Source: Antedon bifida (lineage: Eukaryota > Echinodermata > Crinoidea > Comatulida > Antedonidae). Taken from it: a stretch of 64,000 nucleotides of DNA. The notes under the pieces are model-generated. The model ran no database searches. It was not told the origin of the DNA and saw nothing but the letters and a program-made list of their open reading frames with translations. The stretch lies in the NCBI GenBank assembly GCA_963402885.1, contig OY727097.1:21266001-21330000 (forward strand), read 5' to 3'. Position numbers and translations under genes: made by a program. This document shows, piece after piece, positions 22,266 to 34,725 of the stretch (within the stretch, counting starts at the first letter, position 1; every line of letters begins with the position of its first letter).

Positions 22266-25200
22266 TCATGTCATCTCAAAAAACATAAAATCCTAAAAAT
22301 AAAAAAATCAATATTACTGGAAAACCTACGGTCACAATAAAATATGTTACCACAATTTTTTGGTTGGCCACTATCAAAACTATGATATTGTAAGTTGGCC
22401 TTAAAGATGTACAGTATTGTCTTTCAAAAACATAAACAATGAATGTGACATTAGATGGAAATTTAAAAAAAAATTTGTCTGGATAGCTTGTGGAGCGCCA
22501 TTTTACTGTGGTTTTTCTTTCCAGCTATCATCATATAATCAGTGTAAAACTTGTATTTGTTATTTATTTTAAGTCTTCATGCATGTGGCCAAGGATTACC
22601 AATATTAAATTAATCACTTTCCTTATTTTCCTCTCAGATAGGTGGTATTCCTCTGATACAGGGGGGATTTTTTGTGAGCCATGATGAGCTGGGTTCTTTA
22701 AAGTGAACACAAACTATGTAGGCCTACACTGGACCTACGGTTTATAATCCTTATCAGAGAAGACTTGTTGCACCACCAGAACTAGGGCGAGTTGGCCTCC
22801 AACACATGCCGACATTATTGGGCTATTTAGGTTCGGTAAACGACGTCCCTGCCTTAACCTCGCCACCAATTCCCAACGCATGCGCAAAATCAATTAACAT
22901 GACATTGTATGTCTTAGATCGTCGCAAATCAAAAAGGCATTAAGACGGTGACGATAAATCTATACATACCATGAGGAATCCTGCTCCAATAAGTAACGTC
23001 TTCTCTATGACGTCGAGACTCGATGGAACTATAAAACAAAAATTATTGGAAAAAAGAAATGAAAATTGGTAATCAGTTACTCTATTGTAAACAACATCAC
23101 TAGGATGATTCGGATTCGTGTAGCAAATTCGAGAGTACCGTTACTAATATTGAGTTTAAAAGCACACCGTTTTATTGAAGAACTATTTATTTTTGTTATT
23201 ATTTATTTCGTTGTACTTATATCTACAAAAGAAATTAATATACATGACTGTATTGTTCATAAGGTATTTACAATGTATCACAAACTGTTCGTGGTCTACA
23301 TTCAGTGTGTCTTCTTTGCCTCTCCATTGTTTTCTTATAGTTCCCTCGTTCTCAGTTCCCAAAGCAATCACCTACATATTAATACATAATAAACTCATTA
23401 AAACCTTACTGTATAGGTAGATATGATCTCAATGTGAGCTGTTCTATCGATACAAAACTGAACAATAGAAAAAGTAGTTTGTCATAGTAATGTATACCTA
23501 TTTTCTTACAATGTCGATGAATTGCAGAAAAATAAGTTCTTTCTAGGGATATGGTACTTCTTATTAGAGAATAGTATTTGTTGTTTGCGGGAGATGTAAA
23601 CCATAAATTGATTAGTATCCAATCCGTTGTGTACGGTACCTTAAATTCCATATCACGAAAACATCGACAGGGACAACAAGACGTGACAATCTCCAACACT
23701 GGCTTTCCTTCAGCCGATTCCACAATAACCTTTGCGCCAAATATTTTCCACCTATTACAACGTAAACAGAAATAAGTTTTTTCTTCACGAACTCAGATTA
23801 TATTTATATTATACCTGTATAAAGATGATAATGATAATGTTGATATTCATGATGTTCCTTATCTAGATTTAATATAGATGGCTGGGATATAGATGGTTGC
23901 GATATGGATATCCATTATGTTCGTTATCTAGATTGTAATACTGATCATGATATTGTTAATCATGATGTTCGTTATATCGATGTTGATTATTCGACAAAGT
24001 CTAATTAATAATAATAATCTAAGTAATGTTGTTAATGATCACGATGTTGTTGGTTATGTCAAGCAGAAAAATGCTACAGTAGGTATGGTCGTTACAAATT
24101 AATCTTACTTTTGTTTAACGTAACCAAGAACTTCACCGTCTGGTGTCTGGACCATAAGGCGCATCATACAACAAGGGCAGCAGCATCCATCACAACGAAC
24201 CGGTCGCACGAACCGCGCTATCTCCTGACCACTCTTGTTTTGCAAATACATATTAAATGACCGCGCTGGACCGCAAACACATCTGCAGCAACATGATGTT
24301 TCTATCGTAAAGTTAAAACTAAAATTGTTATACAGTATCAATGAGACAGCTTCGGGCCAGATTGGATTTAAATGACTTATAACTAGGCCGACTTCTTTAT
24401 CATTAATAATAAAACATTACCTTCTGTGGCAAAGAATACTTGTTTTTTTGTGTCATTCATGATTCTGTATTCATTGTCCTGGTTACACCCGGAGCCTAAA
24501 ACAAAACAATTTTCATTATTACAATAACTCAAATACTACTTGCTTGTCATTAGTTTATTTCTATTTTTAGATTTAAAATAAAATGTTGTATGAGAGTTGG
24601 GGTTTCGGTGCAATTGAGACCCGTGCCATTTATTGTCCTTTTTTTCGAAAATTAAGTCACATTAAAAATATTGATTGGTTCTTTGAGATTGTTTTCTTTT
24701 TTTTATGATAAAATAACACATTCGAAACTGTAATCTACACGACGGTATGTAAGCGTTTTGTATGGTTCCTTAGTGTTTGCTCATACAGTAGGCCACGGTT
24801 CATTATTTGTTTCATTAGACACGTTGAAGTGGACCAATGATGCAAAAGAGAGGTTTCAATAAAATTACACTATAGGCCTATATGTCTATACTTTCTACTT
24901 AATGATTACAGTTATAATCTTTATTTATTTACATCAATTTGGAATCAAACTTCCTCTTATTATGGTGAAAGCTATGTGTTGGTTATGTTTAGGTAGTTTG
25001 TTTTCTACAATGAAGCTACATTATCAAACCCCTTTAAAGAAACTAACTCATTTTTAACGTGTTACCGTGCCATATTTATATACTGTACGTATACCATTGT
25101 CCTTAAAAATAATAGTTATTTTATACTACTTGTGCAGAAACAATTGTTGCAGGTTTCTTTAAAACATTCGATATATAATAGGCCTAAAGGTATAAACTTT

Positions 25201-26471
25201 ACTCCATTCTTCTAAAAGCTTTCGTTTCCGGTAACAGCCAAATACTTCAGTATACAATGGACCTATAAATTCGATTAAATCTAATTTATAGGTCGATGAG
25301 TATACTACGACACACTGAACCCCACTAACTAACTATGGCCATTCTAATATTAGCAACCCATTGTAGTCACCGTCTTTGCTTCTATTTGATTACGTGTTAC
25401 GGTTTGTTTACTATCAATATGGTTGAATGGAATTGAATGAAATGTTTCGTATCGTAGGTAGAAGAATGCCAGTATACCGATAATCCTCCATGAATGCCAG
25501 ACCAAATACACAGGCCTACTTAAACGTCTATGAGAAAATATATAACGTCAATTTCGAAACTTAATATGCATATATTATTGTTTTCTTTGAAATTTGCGCA
25601 ATACATGCTAAAGATAAAATATCATTCGCTTCTAATAACATCTATGATATCATACACCCTGTATCACAATTTGTGAACGTATTAAACTATTGATGATACT
25701 ACTATATTACAGTGCCTACTGTGGACCATTCAAGATGTAAGGGGACTTGGGTGGGTTTCATCCCCTTCTTAGGGCTATTCCTTGCTGCCACTCGCGTAAA
25801 AACGCTTTTGTTTGTATGTTCTTCCTGTTCGTGGTATCGAAATAAATACATTTATAAATAAATTTATAATTTTATTTAAAAAAAAAATTGTCTCCACAAA
25901 ATTAAAATTAATAAATCAAACTTTTGCAGTTTTTACACAAATAATGATTTCCACTTACAAATAGACAAACCTAACCAAAAACCTATCGTCTGACATATCC
26001 AATTTTTGGTCAAATTGAATAACTATTATGTGACATTAAAATGATATATTCATCAAAAAATTGTTTTAATTAATTTTTTCAGGGGAAAAAAATTGTTATA
26101 AGGAAATAATTCACTTAAAGATTTAGTAGTGATAAATTACGGAACAAAATAATTTGAACTGCAAAATTTCTCTCAAAATAGACAAACACTAATAAATTTA
26201 AAAATAACAATAATACCGGTAATGAATGAATAATAACAATTATGATAATGACATGACTAATATTGACAACATAATAATTGTAATCATTTAAACTCAACTT
26301 ACCAATAGTGTCTATTGTTTGACGTATGATCACCATATTCAGATCTGAAAGTACCATTAGTTCAGATGGTATCCCCTCCTTGGTTCTTTCAACAGGCGAT
26401 CTGACCCATGTTAGTTCGAAAGACGATGCAGTTTTTGAACGCGGTTGCTTGGTAACAGGACGAGAAGTCAT
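22266..26471 (-). CDS. PLSCR: Phospholipid scramblase
   Basis: Seven exons on the minus strand: 26471-26303, 24495-24421, 24301-24109, 23751-23640, 23371-23272, 23028-22970 and 22292-22266. All junctions are GT-AG with matching phase, giving 244 aa. Family landmarks run in order: GCNQDNEYRIMNDTKKQVFF, CGPARSFNMY, RPVRCDGCCCPCC (the CCCPCC palmitoylation motif), VLGYV, SCCPCRCFRDMEFK, GTIRKQWRG, HFPSSLDV, LLIGAGFLM and the terminal DFMFFE. Scramblases sit at the inner plasma membrane through palmitates and a C-terminal helix (here LLIGAGFLMDFMFF) and are linked to Ca-dependent lipid mixing and immune signalling. The EF-like Ca loop (DADNFGIQFPLD in human PLSCR1) is altered to DHEQFVIHFPSS, losing the last acidic residue and the Gly. 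The long Pro-rich N-terminus of PLSCR1 is absent. The first ATG is taken as start; an upstream coding exon cannot be excluded. Confidence 0.92.
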
Positions 26472-28431
26472 ATTTGTTGCTTTTTTGGAAATGGTATTTA
26501 ATTTGAAATTATCAAACTAAACATTATGTGAAGCATTTTAGCTGTTCCGTCTTATCTTTGCTATCTCCTTGTCTTTGTGATAAGAATCAGCAACTTGAGG
26601 GTGCTATACACATCATCGTCTTCTTTTTCTTTACCAAGGTCGCGGTCGTATTAGTAATATCGAGGCTTATCGTAAAAATACGACATTAATAATACAAATA
26701 ATGGATGTTTATGAGTGTAATGGTACAAATAATGGCATGAGGTGAATAATGAAAGGTTATATTTCAATGAGGCGAAGCCGTGTTGATATATAACCTTTCA
26801 TTATTCACCAAATGTCATTATTTGTACCATTACACGAATATAAAAAATTCATTATTTGTTTTATAAAATCTACATAGATTCCTGTAATTTGAATAAAATA
26901 AAAGGTAGGGCCTAGCCAAGGCCTACATTTGATTCACATTGATTAAAACAGTAATATTTGGTTTTAATAATATATTAATATATGGATTTTATCAACACAC
27001 ATACTAACAAGCCTAGCTAGGCTAGCTAGGCTGAAAGGCAGCAATACCATACGAAACTTTGACAGGAACTGGAACTCATCTAGGCTAATTATGTTTTTCC
27101 AACAATTCCACGTCTTGTAGAGATGTTCCCATTAATTAATCAAAATCTTACAAACGATCTAAAGCTAATTTAAATGCATTTTTGATCTAAATTAGTATGG
27201 CATATATATCTCTTCAAAAATATACTTCCATCGCGAAACCAGTCAGAACATTCATTCGCGGCAAAAGTACAACATAGGTGATGGAATATTTTAAAGTTTT
27301 TTTCGTACAAAAACAATACTATTAAACATCATTTAACAGTGCGTACTATTGCACGCCATGTGACCCACAATCGTCCAATCAAATGACAGGAATTTATTTA
27401 GGTGTTATATAACAATAAATATTGGATGATTTGAAGTTTAGATCTGCAGCTAAATGTATATCTATCAATTTAATGTTCAGACATTTCTATTTGAATATAC
27501 AGTAAATGTCCTGTTACACAAAATAATAAAATGGAAACAATAACTAAACTGTTGATACACATAGGTCTATGTTTATATACATGATAGGATTCATAGACTC
27601 GATTTACTTACAAAATAATTATTTATTCTCCTACTAGTGCCACATTCAGTTTTTTTTTATTGTTTTGAGTATTTACACAATGTTTAAAAAATCAACATTA
27701 CATTTACATCTCCATAATCACATTAACCCTAAGGCTAAAATCAAAGGTTTTTGTTTTGTTCTTGTATATAGACTATAAACTCGTGGTTTATTTACTCAAT
27801 TATTCCTTCATCATTGTTATTAGTATTTGTAGTTGCTGCTGAAACCATATTACAGAATCTTATTTATTTTAGTTTTATGTAACCACTGCATCGGTTTTTT
27901 ATATATATATTATATATAATGTATGTATAAATGAAATAAGTAAAGTGTTTTGGAAGATTAACGACATTATTCAAAACGTACATACAGGACGTTTTAATGA
28001 ATGGAAAAATGTCCACATTATTACAGTAAAGTATAAATAATACTAAATTAATGAATTAAATTCTGGTTATAAATATAAAATTGTTTAATGACATAGCATA
28101 CGAGGTTTTGCCACAGTTTTGGCGACGTTTTCTAGCAATTCACTCTTTGGTTTCAAAACCTGGTATATGTACCATTTAAAATTCGCACTGTACGGACAAC
28201 ATATTTGGTACAAATTTCATTAAAAAAAATAAAGGTACGAGGTTTTGATCTATAATCTATAGTAGGTAAGTACTAAAAGAATTGAATAATTACAGTAATT
28301 CTTGGATCAGTTAAATTTCATTATTAACTGTATACAACCTGGCAATATTTTTACAAAGCTAATTTACCACTACAAATCATGCACTATCAAATAATGTACA
28401 AAAAATGGCATGTATTTTGCAATATACATCT
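26472..28431. other. Intergenic DNA, scramblase / TRIM
   Basis: Holds a long fold-back hairpin at 26694-26862. An inverted match to part of the same repeat family lies near 27340-27420 (CCATGTGACCCACAATCGTC). Otherwise AT-rich with no coding signal. Confidence 0.5.
26694..26862. repeat. Fold-back hairpin element, copy 1
   Basis: Two arms of about 70 bp are near-perfect inverted copies. They run from CAAATAATG-type outer ends through GTAATGGTACAAATAATG to GGTGAATAATGAAAGGTTAT, around a short loop containing GAGGCGAAGCCG. The 3' flank (ATCTACATAGATTCCTGTAA) and an inverted piece at 27340-27420 match the flanks of the copy at 36205-36345, so the true element may extend to about 27420. Confidence 0.75.
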
Positions 28432-28436
28432 TTATT
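28431..28436 (-). other. Poly(A) signal overlapping the TRIM stop codon
   Basis: On the minus strand the frame ends ATT AAA TAA AG, so AATAAA overlaps the TAA stop. If used, the 3'UTR would be only a few tens of bases. Other signals may exist downstream. Confidence 0.45.
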
Positions 28437-31144
28437 TAATAAGGTTTTTCCATCGAAAAATGCTGGACTTAGATTGTTTAAATGTTCCATTCATTGCTCC
28501 AACTCCCTGTTCATAAACTGCTGCAAGTTTCTTTTCATCTTTTTCTTTCACGTCAAGTCCGAGGCTATCGATTGTCATATAAACATCTGATCCACGTCTA
28601 CTTCCTCTACGAGTTCCAACATAACACTCTATATCAAATCTATCAACATCTTGTGAATGGTTTTTAGGCACCATAGAATTGACTGTGTTTGACCTTTGAC
28701 GGTGTGGACGTTTGATACTATTCATTGTGATATATCCTCCACCACTATTAGGCCGCTGTATTGGTGGTCGAGGTGAACTAGGTACTGGTGGTGGTGGAGG
28801 ATCTCTTCTAGGAACATAGTCTGGTTCGTCATTTGGAGGAGCATATTTTGAATCTTCAACTGGATCCTCCATAGTGAATGTGTAAGGTGACTTTTTGATT
28901 GGCTTTCCCTGGATATTAATGCTCATTGTGTATTTGCCTTTTACACTTGGGATGAAATGTGTAACGTAAGAACCTGTGTTTAAATCTTCTAATCGTGGTT
29001 TGAAAATCTGACAATTTGGATCTTTTATTTCAATGCTGAATGAGTCGCCACCCTGCTTACATGGCTGTTGGTTTTTCGTATAAGCATCTATAATAATCTC
29101 TAATCCAGATCCCTTTTCTCGAATTCGAAATGTTGTTTCTGAAGCCACGGTTGTAGTTTCTTTAGACCTGATTTCACCCAACTTTTCTACTGCCATCGGA
29201 ATCTGGTTGAACATTTCTTCAACGAGTTTGGACTGCAATGGGCCGTTTATATCTGTGAATTCTCCAAATCCGAATGAAATTGTACCATTTACGTCAGGTT
29301 CTTCCCTTAATCTGGTGGAAATATAGTCCTTTGATCTTGTTTTCAGACTCTCGGCTATTCCCATAAGATCACGGTCATTGCTGAACATACTGGTTGCGCT
29401 CAGAACCTCTGTCATTGGTATTATATCATTGAGTTCGGCTTCAGTGTTCTCCTCTTCTGCTTTTAGTTTTGTTGATTTTTCATAAGTAATTTTGGAAACT
29501 TCACTCAACAATGTTTTCTTACGCATATCAAGACTTTCTTTGAGTTTATCAAAAAAAATATTGACATTTTGTGCTGTAGCCTTCGAAGACTCATATAGAC
29601 GTTCTGTTTCAAGTCTGACATGTTTCATTCTTCTTTGCAAAATTCCTATACTTGTTTCCGCGTCTTGAACCTTTTCACGAATACGCCGGCGAATTGCATC
29701 AGCTTCGTCCTTTAAAGACACTAAATTGTGTCCTGAATGATCACATCTTGGACAACAAGAAGCTAAACAATCATCACAAAATCTCGTAACATCTTCGCCA
29801 TGCTTCTGACAAGGCTTATCATCAGAGTATCGCACATGCGGTAAGATATGATCGTCTCGTATGTTTTGCAATGATATAAACATCTTTACTCCATTTTTGT
29901 TAAAGTTGTTGTAAATATGAACACATTCATTGCAAAAAAACAAAGGCATATTCTGGCCTGTACACAAATGCGTTGCTTGATTCCCATCGGAACAATTTTG
30001 ACATTCTTTTACTTTTTTTTGATGAATTTGTTGCTTAATGTTTTCAAATTGTTCAATGTTCTTGAGAAAGTTGATGCTTGGTAGATCATTGATTGTTGAA
30101 TCGCTTCGAATGTAAGACGATACTTTACATATTGGACATCTTGGGTTGTCGGAAATTATCTTAGTAATGCATTCACCACAAAACGCATGAAGGCATTTAA
30201 GAAATTTTGGCAACTGAAAAAAAAGGTAATGTTGGTATAAAATACTTCATGCTTATATAATACTATATTTAAATATGTATTGTAACTTTCAGTAACAATT
30301 CAAATATAAACAGCAAATAATATAAACAACAATAGACTAATATAAATCACTCGGAGGTAATAGTACAATCTATGTCATAAAGTTAATAGGGTCTACTGAT
30401 AATATGAAAAAGAAAAGGAACCACATAATTATGGTCCATTGTTTCTTGATGGAGAATTTCTATAAAAAGAATTTTTTATTAATAGTGCATAATTGTAATA
30501 ATTTCTTTTTCTTTTCTTCGGTTCACTTTAATTTCAGAAGCATCTGTATGTCTGTCTGTCTGTCTATCTGTCCGTAGGTTAGGTTTAATATAGGTGCTGT
30601 GGTTGAACCTGTGCCGTTATCCGCAAGATCGTACTAGAATCGGCTAATAAGACTAGATAAGATGACCAACTTTTACATTTTGGTATAGAACTAGTTACAT
30701 GGTATTTCCTTTGCCATGTTCTTAACCTGATTATAACAATTTCCTTCTAATGAGGAACCTAATGTAATTGAAATTGAGGTATTGTCAGCTTAAGACTTGT
30801 AGAATTAATTGCAATTGGGGACAATTTACCCGACTCTATTTCTGCGTGATTCAGGCGTTTTATTTTAATTTCAATTATTCAGTAATACATGAAAACATAC
30901 TATACGCAAATTCCTTAATAAAATAATTAATTTTATTTACATTCTTTAACAACCGAAATAAAAAAAAACATAAATAAATAATAAGAGAAAATATCACTGT
31001 AGGACAACTAATGAAAAGGTAAACAAGTACAAACATAAGCAATCCTGGAACAATTACCTTGTCTTTACTGTTCTTTAACGCAACACGACATTGCCCGCAC
31101 TGAAGTATTTCCGCCTTCATTCGAAATCCCTCCATTCCTTGCAT
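28432..31144 (-). CDS. TRIM45-like RING / B-box / coiled-coil / filamin protein with Pro-rich tail
   Basis: Two exons, 31144-31058 and 30213-28432, join in phase 0 (CTTTACTT acceptor side reads TTTTTTCAG) to give 622 aa. The RING is split by the intron: CGQC lies in exon 1, and CLHAFCGEC and CPIC lie in exon 2, a complete C3HC4 set. Next come a B-box1-like Cys/His region (CQNC to CNEC), a canonical B-box2 (CQKHGEDVTRFCDDC to CDHSGH), a coiled coil over about 180 residues, and a filamin-type Ig domain (FRIREKGSGLEIII to KKSPYTFTM). A Pro-rich tail follows, with RRDPPPPPVPSSPRPP and two YxTM/YMTI tyrosines. TRIMs are E3 ubiquitin ligases. This domain order without NHL repeats is that of TRIM45. 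The Pro-rich tail is not part of that pattern and could bind SH3, WW or EVH1 domains. One-to-one orthology is not established. Confidence 0.9.
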
Positions 31145-32480
31145 TTTACCTTCTATTATAGTCCTACCCTATGTTATACTTAACGTAACGTATAACAAAC
31201 TATGCGTTAACGCTATTCTTAAAAAAGTGTAGCTTCCTCGAGTGTATGTGCAACTAAATACCTTTTTAAAAGTACAAATATCAACTGTGCATTTTATCTG
31301 GTTATAAAATCTATGTTAGCAGTTGCGTTTCAGAATTGTATTTGTTTGTATCGTAAAATTACAATAGTTACTCAAGTAAACTACGCCTGATTGACTAAAT
31401 TAAAATGGTTTAGTCTAAAGTAAATACCACACAACTGAAAGGAGGAAGTATACAAAATGTACTTTCTGTTAACGTATTTGCCTAGCGGTATCCATTGAAA
31501 ATTAATGATGCTATATTTTTATGACTAGACTTTTAAATCACATGGCCGTTAATCTTTACATTATCATTACATTATATTAACATAAAGCAACATTCATTAT
31601 TAGAAACGGTACTGTAGATCTGCATGACCGAGGAGCCATATATGTCAGAGGCTCCCAAAACTAGCGTCAGTGAACAAACAAAACAACAGCTCATCTGGGT
31701 CCACAGCATTGAAAATAAACATGATGTTATTAAGACAAATGACACTAACGCAATATATTTCCAGGGAGTAAGTAAGTAAGTAAGTAAGAAACAGGGGGTG
31801 GACCTTAACCAAGAAATTAATTAAGTCATGTGATTTGTCAATTTTACACCCCGGTCACATGACTCAATTTCCAGTAAATCTGACATCCACCAGGCTATGA
31901 CGAGGATCGGAAATGTCACGTAAGTGGGATTTCAGTTCGAGTGTAATAGTCATTACATTACACAGTGTGATTCTGGTGTATTTTTATGTTTTCTTATGAA
32001 AACATGTTCAATAAAACATGAACCCATTCAGCCATTAAGGCCTTGCTACTACGACTACGTTGATAAGTGCATTTGACAACGTCTCTCCACGATATTATAC
32101 GTTATATATCTCATGCTTCTATTATATCTCTGTTTATTGTATAGCTTTCATGCATACAGTAAAATCGATCATAAGTTTTCATTTTTTCTTTGATAGCAAT
32201 ATTAATCTTATATCAAATAAATATTACCCATTTTTAATTCATCACTATAATTCTTCACCATTCACCTCAGCATCAGTAATTCATTCATAGACAGAGAAAT
32301 AGAGGGTGCTGTGTATCAAGTACTTGTAATTTAAATAATAAATGATAATCATACTAGAAATATCAATAAAAAAATATAATCTTAGGATATATTATTCCCC
32401 TGAATTGGATTAGCGTATTTCCTCGATAAACCAAAAATACTAAAATTGTCTTTCAGACAATGTTTTAATTTTTAAGTGAA
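31145..32480. other. Intergenic DNA upstream of the TRIM gene
   Basis: The likely TRIM promoter lies at its left edge. A (GTAA)n microsatellite of six units sits near 31766-31788. No coding signal. Confidence 0.45.
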
Positions 32481-32963
32481 ATCATTATTTGTGTGTTTTC
32501 TCCTTTTTTCTACGAAAGTGAAAAACTTTATTGCAACTGCACAATGGCCTATTCAAAGTTTGATTTTATTAAACTTCATTTTCATGTTTTTGAGGGACAG
32601 ATCTTTAATCTTAAAGATGTATTGTCCCCCAGAAAAAATAATTTGTAAAATGTTTTTTGCTGAATATCCCATTTTAATGTCACAAAATAGTTATTTCACT
32701 TTGACCAAAAATTGGGCCGGAAAAAAAATTATTTACCTGAAAAAACTGTAATTTAAAGCAAAAAATAGTCAAATTGGCTGCCAGCCAATGGGTTTTTGGT
32801 TGAATTTAATCGTTTATTTTGTTATTTTATAAGTGAAAACATTATATTTCGGGTTTTTTTCCATGGAAGTGATTAACTTTGTTAAAACTACAAAATGACC
32901 TAATCAAACTCATATTTTATTAATCTTCATTTTTTATGTTTTTGGGGGACAATACATCTTTAA
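32481..32963. mobile_element. TTAA-flanked MITE (32615-32959) next to a related partial unit
   Basis: The element at 32615-32959 has terminal inverted repeats AGATGTATTGTCCCCCA and TGGGGGACAATACATCT, flanked on both sides by TTAA. Immediately left, 32485-32606 resembles the right part of the same element (ending GAGGGACAGATCTTTAA), so there is a direct repeat of about 350 bp spacing. TTAA targeting is typical of piggyBac-type transposases, but the tips do not start with CCC, so the superfamily is open. A second copy is at 37893-38436. Confidence 0.75.
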
Positions 32964-33184
32964 TGTTTTTTATAGCAAAGCAATTAACATTCAATATGTT
33001 TTATGTAAAAGCAGCACAATTGTTGTATTCATGCAGTAATTAGGATACTCGTGTGTATATACTAGGGCATTATATCAATAGCATATAATTACAATGATAA
33101 TATCAATAGTGAAGTGATAAATACAAAATAGTACAATATGTTAAACTATATAGGCTACTGTACATAATATAGTAACATTAAATA

Positions 33185-33363
33185 ATATACAAATAATGAA
33201 TTTTTATGAGGTGAAGGGTGAAAATATTTCACGAGTTGCAAAATGGACTGCTCTATATTTTTAACAAGGCGGAGCCGAGTTGAAAATAGAGCAGACAATT
33301 TTTCCTCGAATGAAATATTCTCTCCATTCAACGAATACAAACATTCGGCCTATTTGTTTTATA
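33185..33363. repeat. Fold-back hairpin element, copy 2
   Basis: Inverted arms run from ACAAATAATGAATTTTTATG on the left to its diverged complement ending TATTTGTTTTATA on the right. Inner arms carry CTGCTCTAT and ATAGAGCAG, around a loop AACAAGGCGGAGCCGAGTT. Same outer ends and loop style as 26694-26862. Confidence 0.7.
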
Positions 33364-33639
33364 ACAGTTGAAGGATCACAATTAGGTGTACTAATAATAA
33401 TAACTTTATTGTATCTCTTTTTTAACAGAGGCACTATCCACAAGGGATGTGCAACAAAATAATATAGTAGTACACAAATAATAGTAAACACTTAATTTAT
33501 TACAATTATAAATGAAAATAAAAAAAAAAAATAAAAAAAAATAAAAAATCTCATTAGTATCTTATCTAACTAAATAGAAAAAAAAGAACAATATGTTATA
33601 ATTTACAATAAAAGATCGTTATCAATGCTTTTTTGTTTT

Positions 33640-33985
33640 ACTGTACCTAATAATATGTAAACTATTGTTTACTATACCTAATAATATGTAAACTCTATTG
33701 TTTACTATACCTAATAATATGTAAACTCTATTGTTTACTATACCTAATAATATGTAAACTTTTGTTTTACTGTACCTAATAATATGTAAACTCTATTGTT
33801 TACTATACCTAATAATATGTAAACTATTGTTTACTATACCTAATAATATGTAAACTCTATTGTTTACTATACCTAATAATATGTAAACTATTGTTTACTA
33901 TACCTAATAATATGTAAACTATTGTTTTACTATACCTAATAATATGTAAACTTTTGTTTTACTGTACCTAATAATATGTGTATGT
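33640..33985 (+). repeat. 31-33-bp minisatellite, 11 units
   Basis: Eleven copies of TACCTAATAATATGTAAACT followed by a short CTATTGTTTACTA segment. Units with and without an extra CT alternate irregularly. GTAAAC and GTTTAC within each unit are inverted, so single strands could form small stems. Confidence 0.9.
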
Positions 33986-34601
33986 ATGTATATCATTTCA
34001 ATTATATCATTACTTATTTTATTTCACTTTATTATTATGTATTTATTACATCTACCACTAAATATTCAATATTCATCACTACAGACATATAGAAAGTTTA
34101 AAACTGACTTGAAGCGGTGTTTCTGGGATTGTATTCCAAAGGTTTATCGGACTGCCATGTAGTACTTAATTCTTAAATCTGGATTAATATTTGGAAAATT
34201 ATTTCGGCAAAATTCTTCACAACTTTTTGTTCTGTAATCGTAAATAATTCCAAAACAATTTATGTTCTTGCGACATCGCAATGCGCAGAGAACTGGCGAG
34301 TGTGTAGAAAAACGGCGTATAACCGATGATGGCGCATTTCCATTAGTCTTAAAGACGTGTTAAAAAAATTCATAATCTGTAAAATAATAAAATGCATATT
34401 GTGTATTACTATCATATTGTGTCAAGTCAATTCTGGCAAAACTAGTAAAGTCAGCAACAAATCAACAACAAAAAAGACAAGGATAACGAAAATATTAAAT
34501 TGTTACGTTTATGATGATTTTACAATGATGATGATTTTAATGCTGAAAATCTTATTTCATTAGGCCCAAACATTTTAAAACTGACTAATGACGATTTACG
34601 A

Positions 34602-34725
34602 AAGCCCGTTTTTAGTAGTAAGTAATTTACACTAACGTTGGTTTTTGCAAGCGTATATTCTTATGTTCATCTTTTCAAAATGCAACCAATCAGAATAGGA
34701 TTCGCTTAGTGGAAAACAGGCTTAA
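34602..34725. mobile_element. Small MITE abutting the lectin stop codon
   Basis: AAAGCCCGTTTTTAGTAGTA at the left and CTTAGTGGAAAACAGGCTT at the right are imperfect inverted repeats. A related terminus (CCTAGTGGTAAACAGGCTTT) occurs at 11650 and in part at 12262. About 124 bp, no coding sequence. Edges are approximate. Confidence 0.45.
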
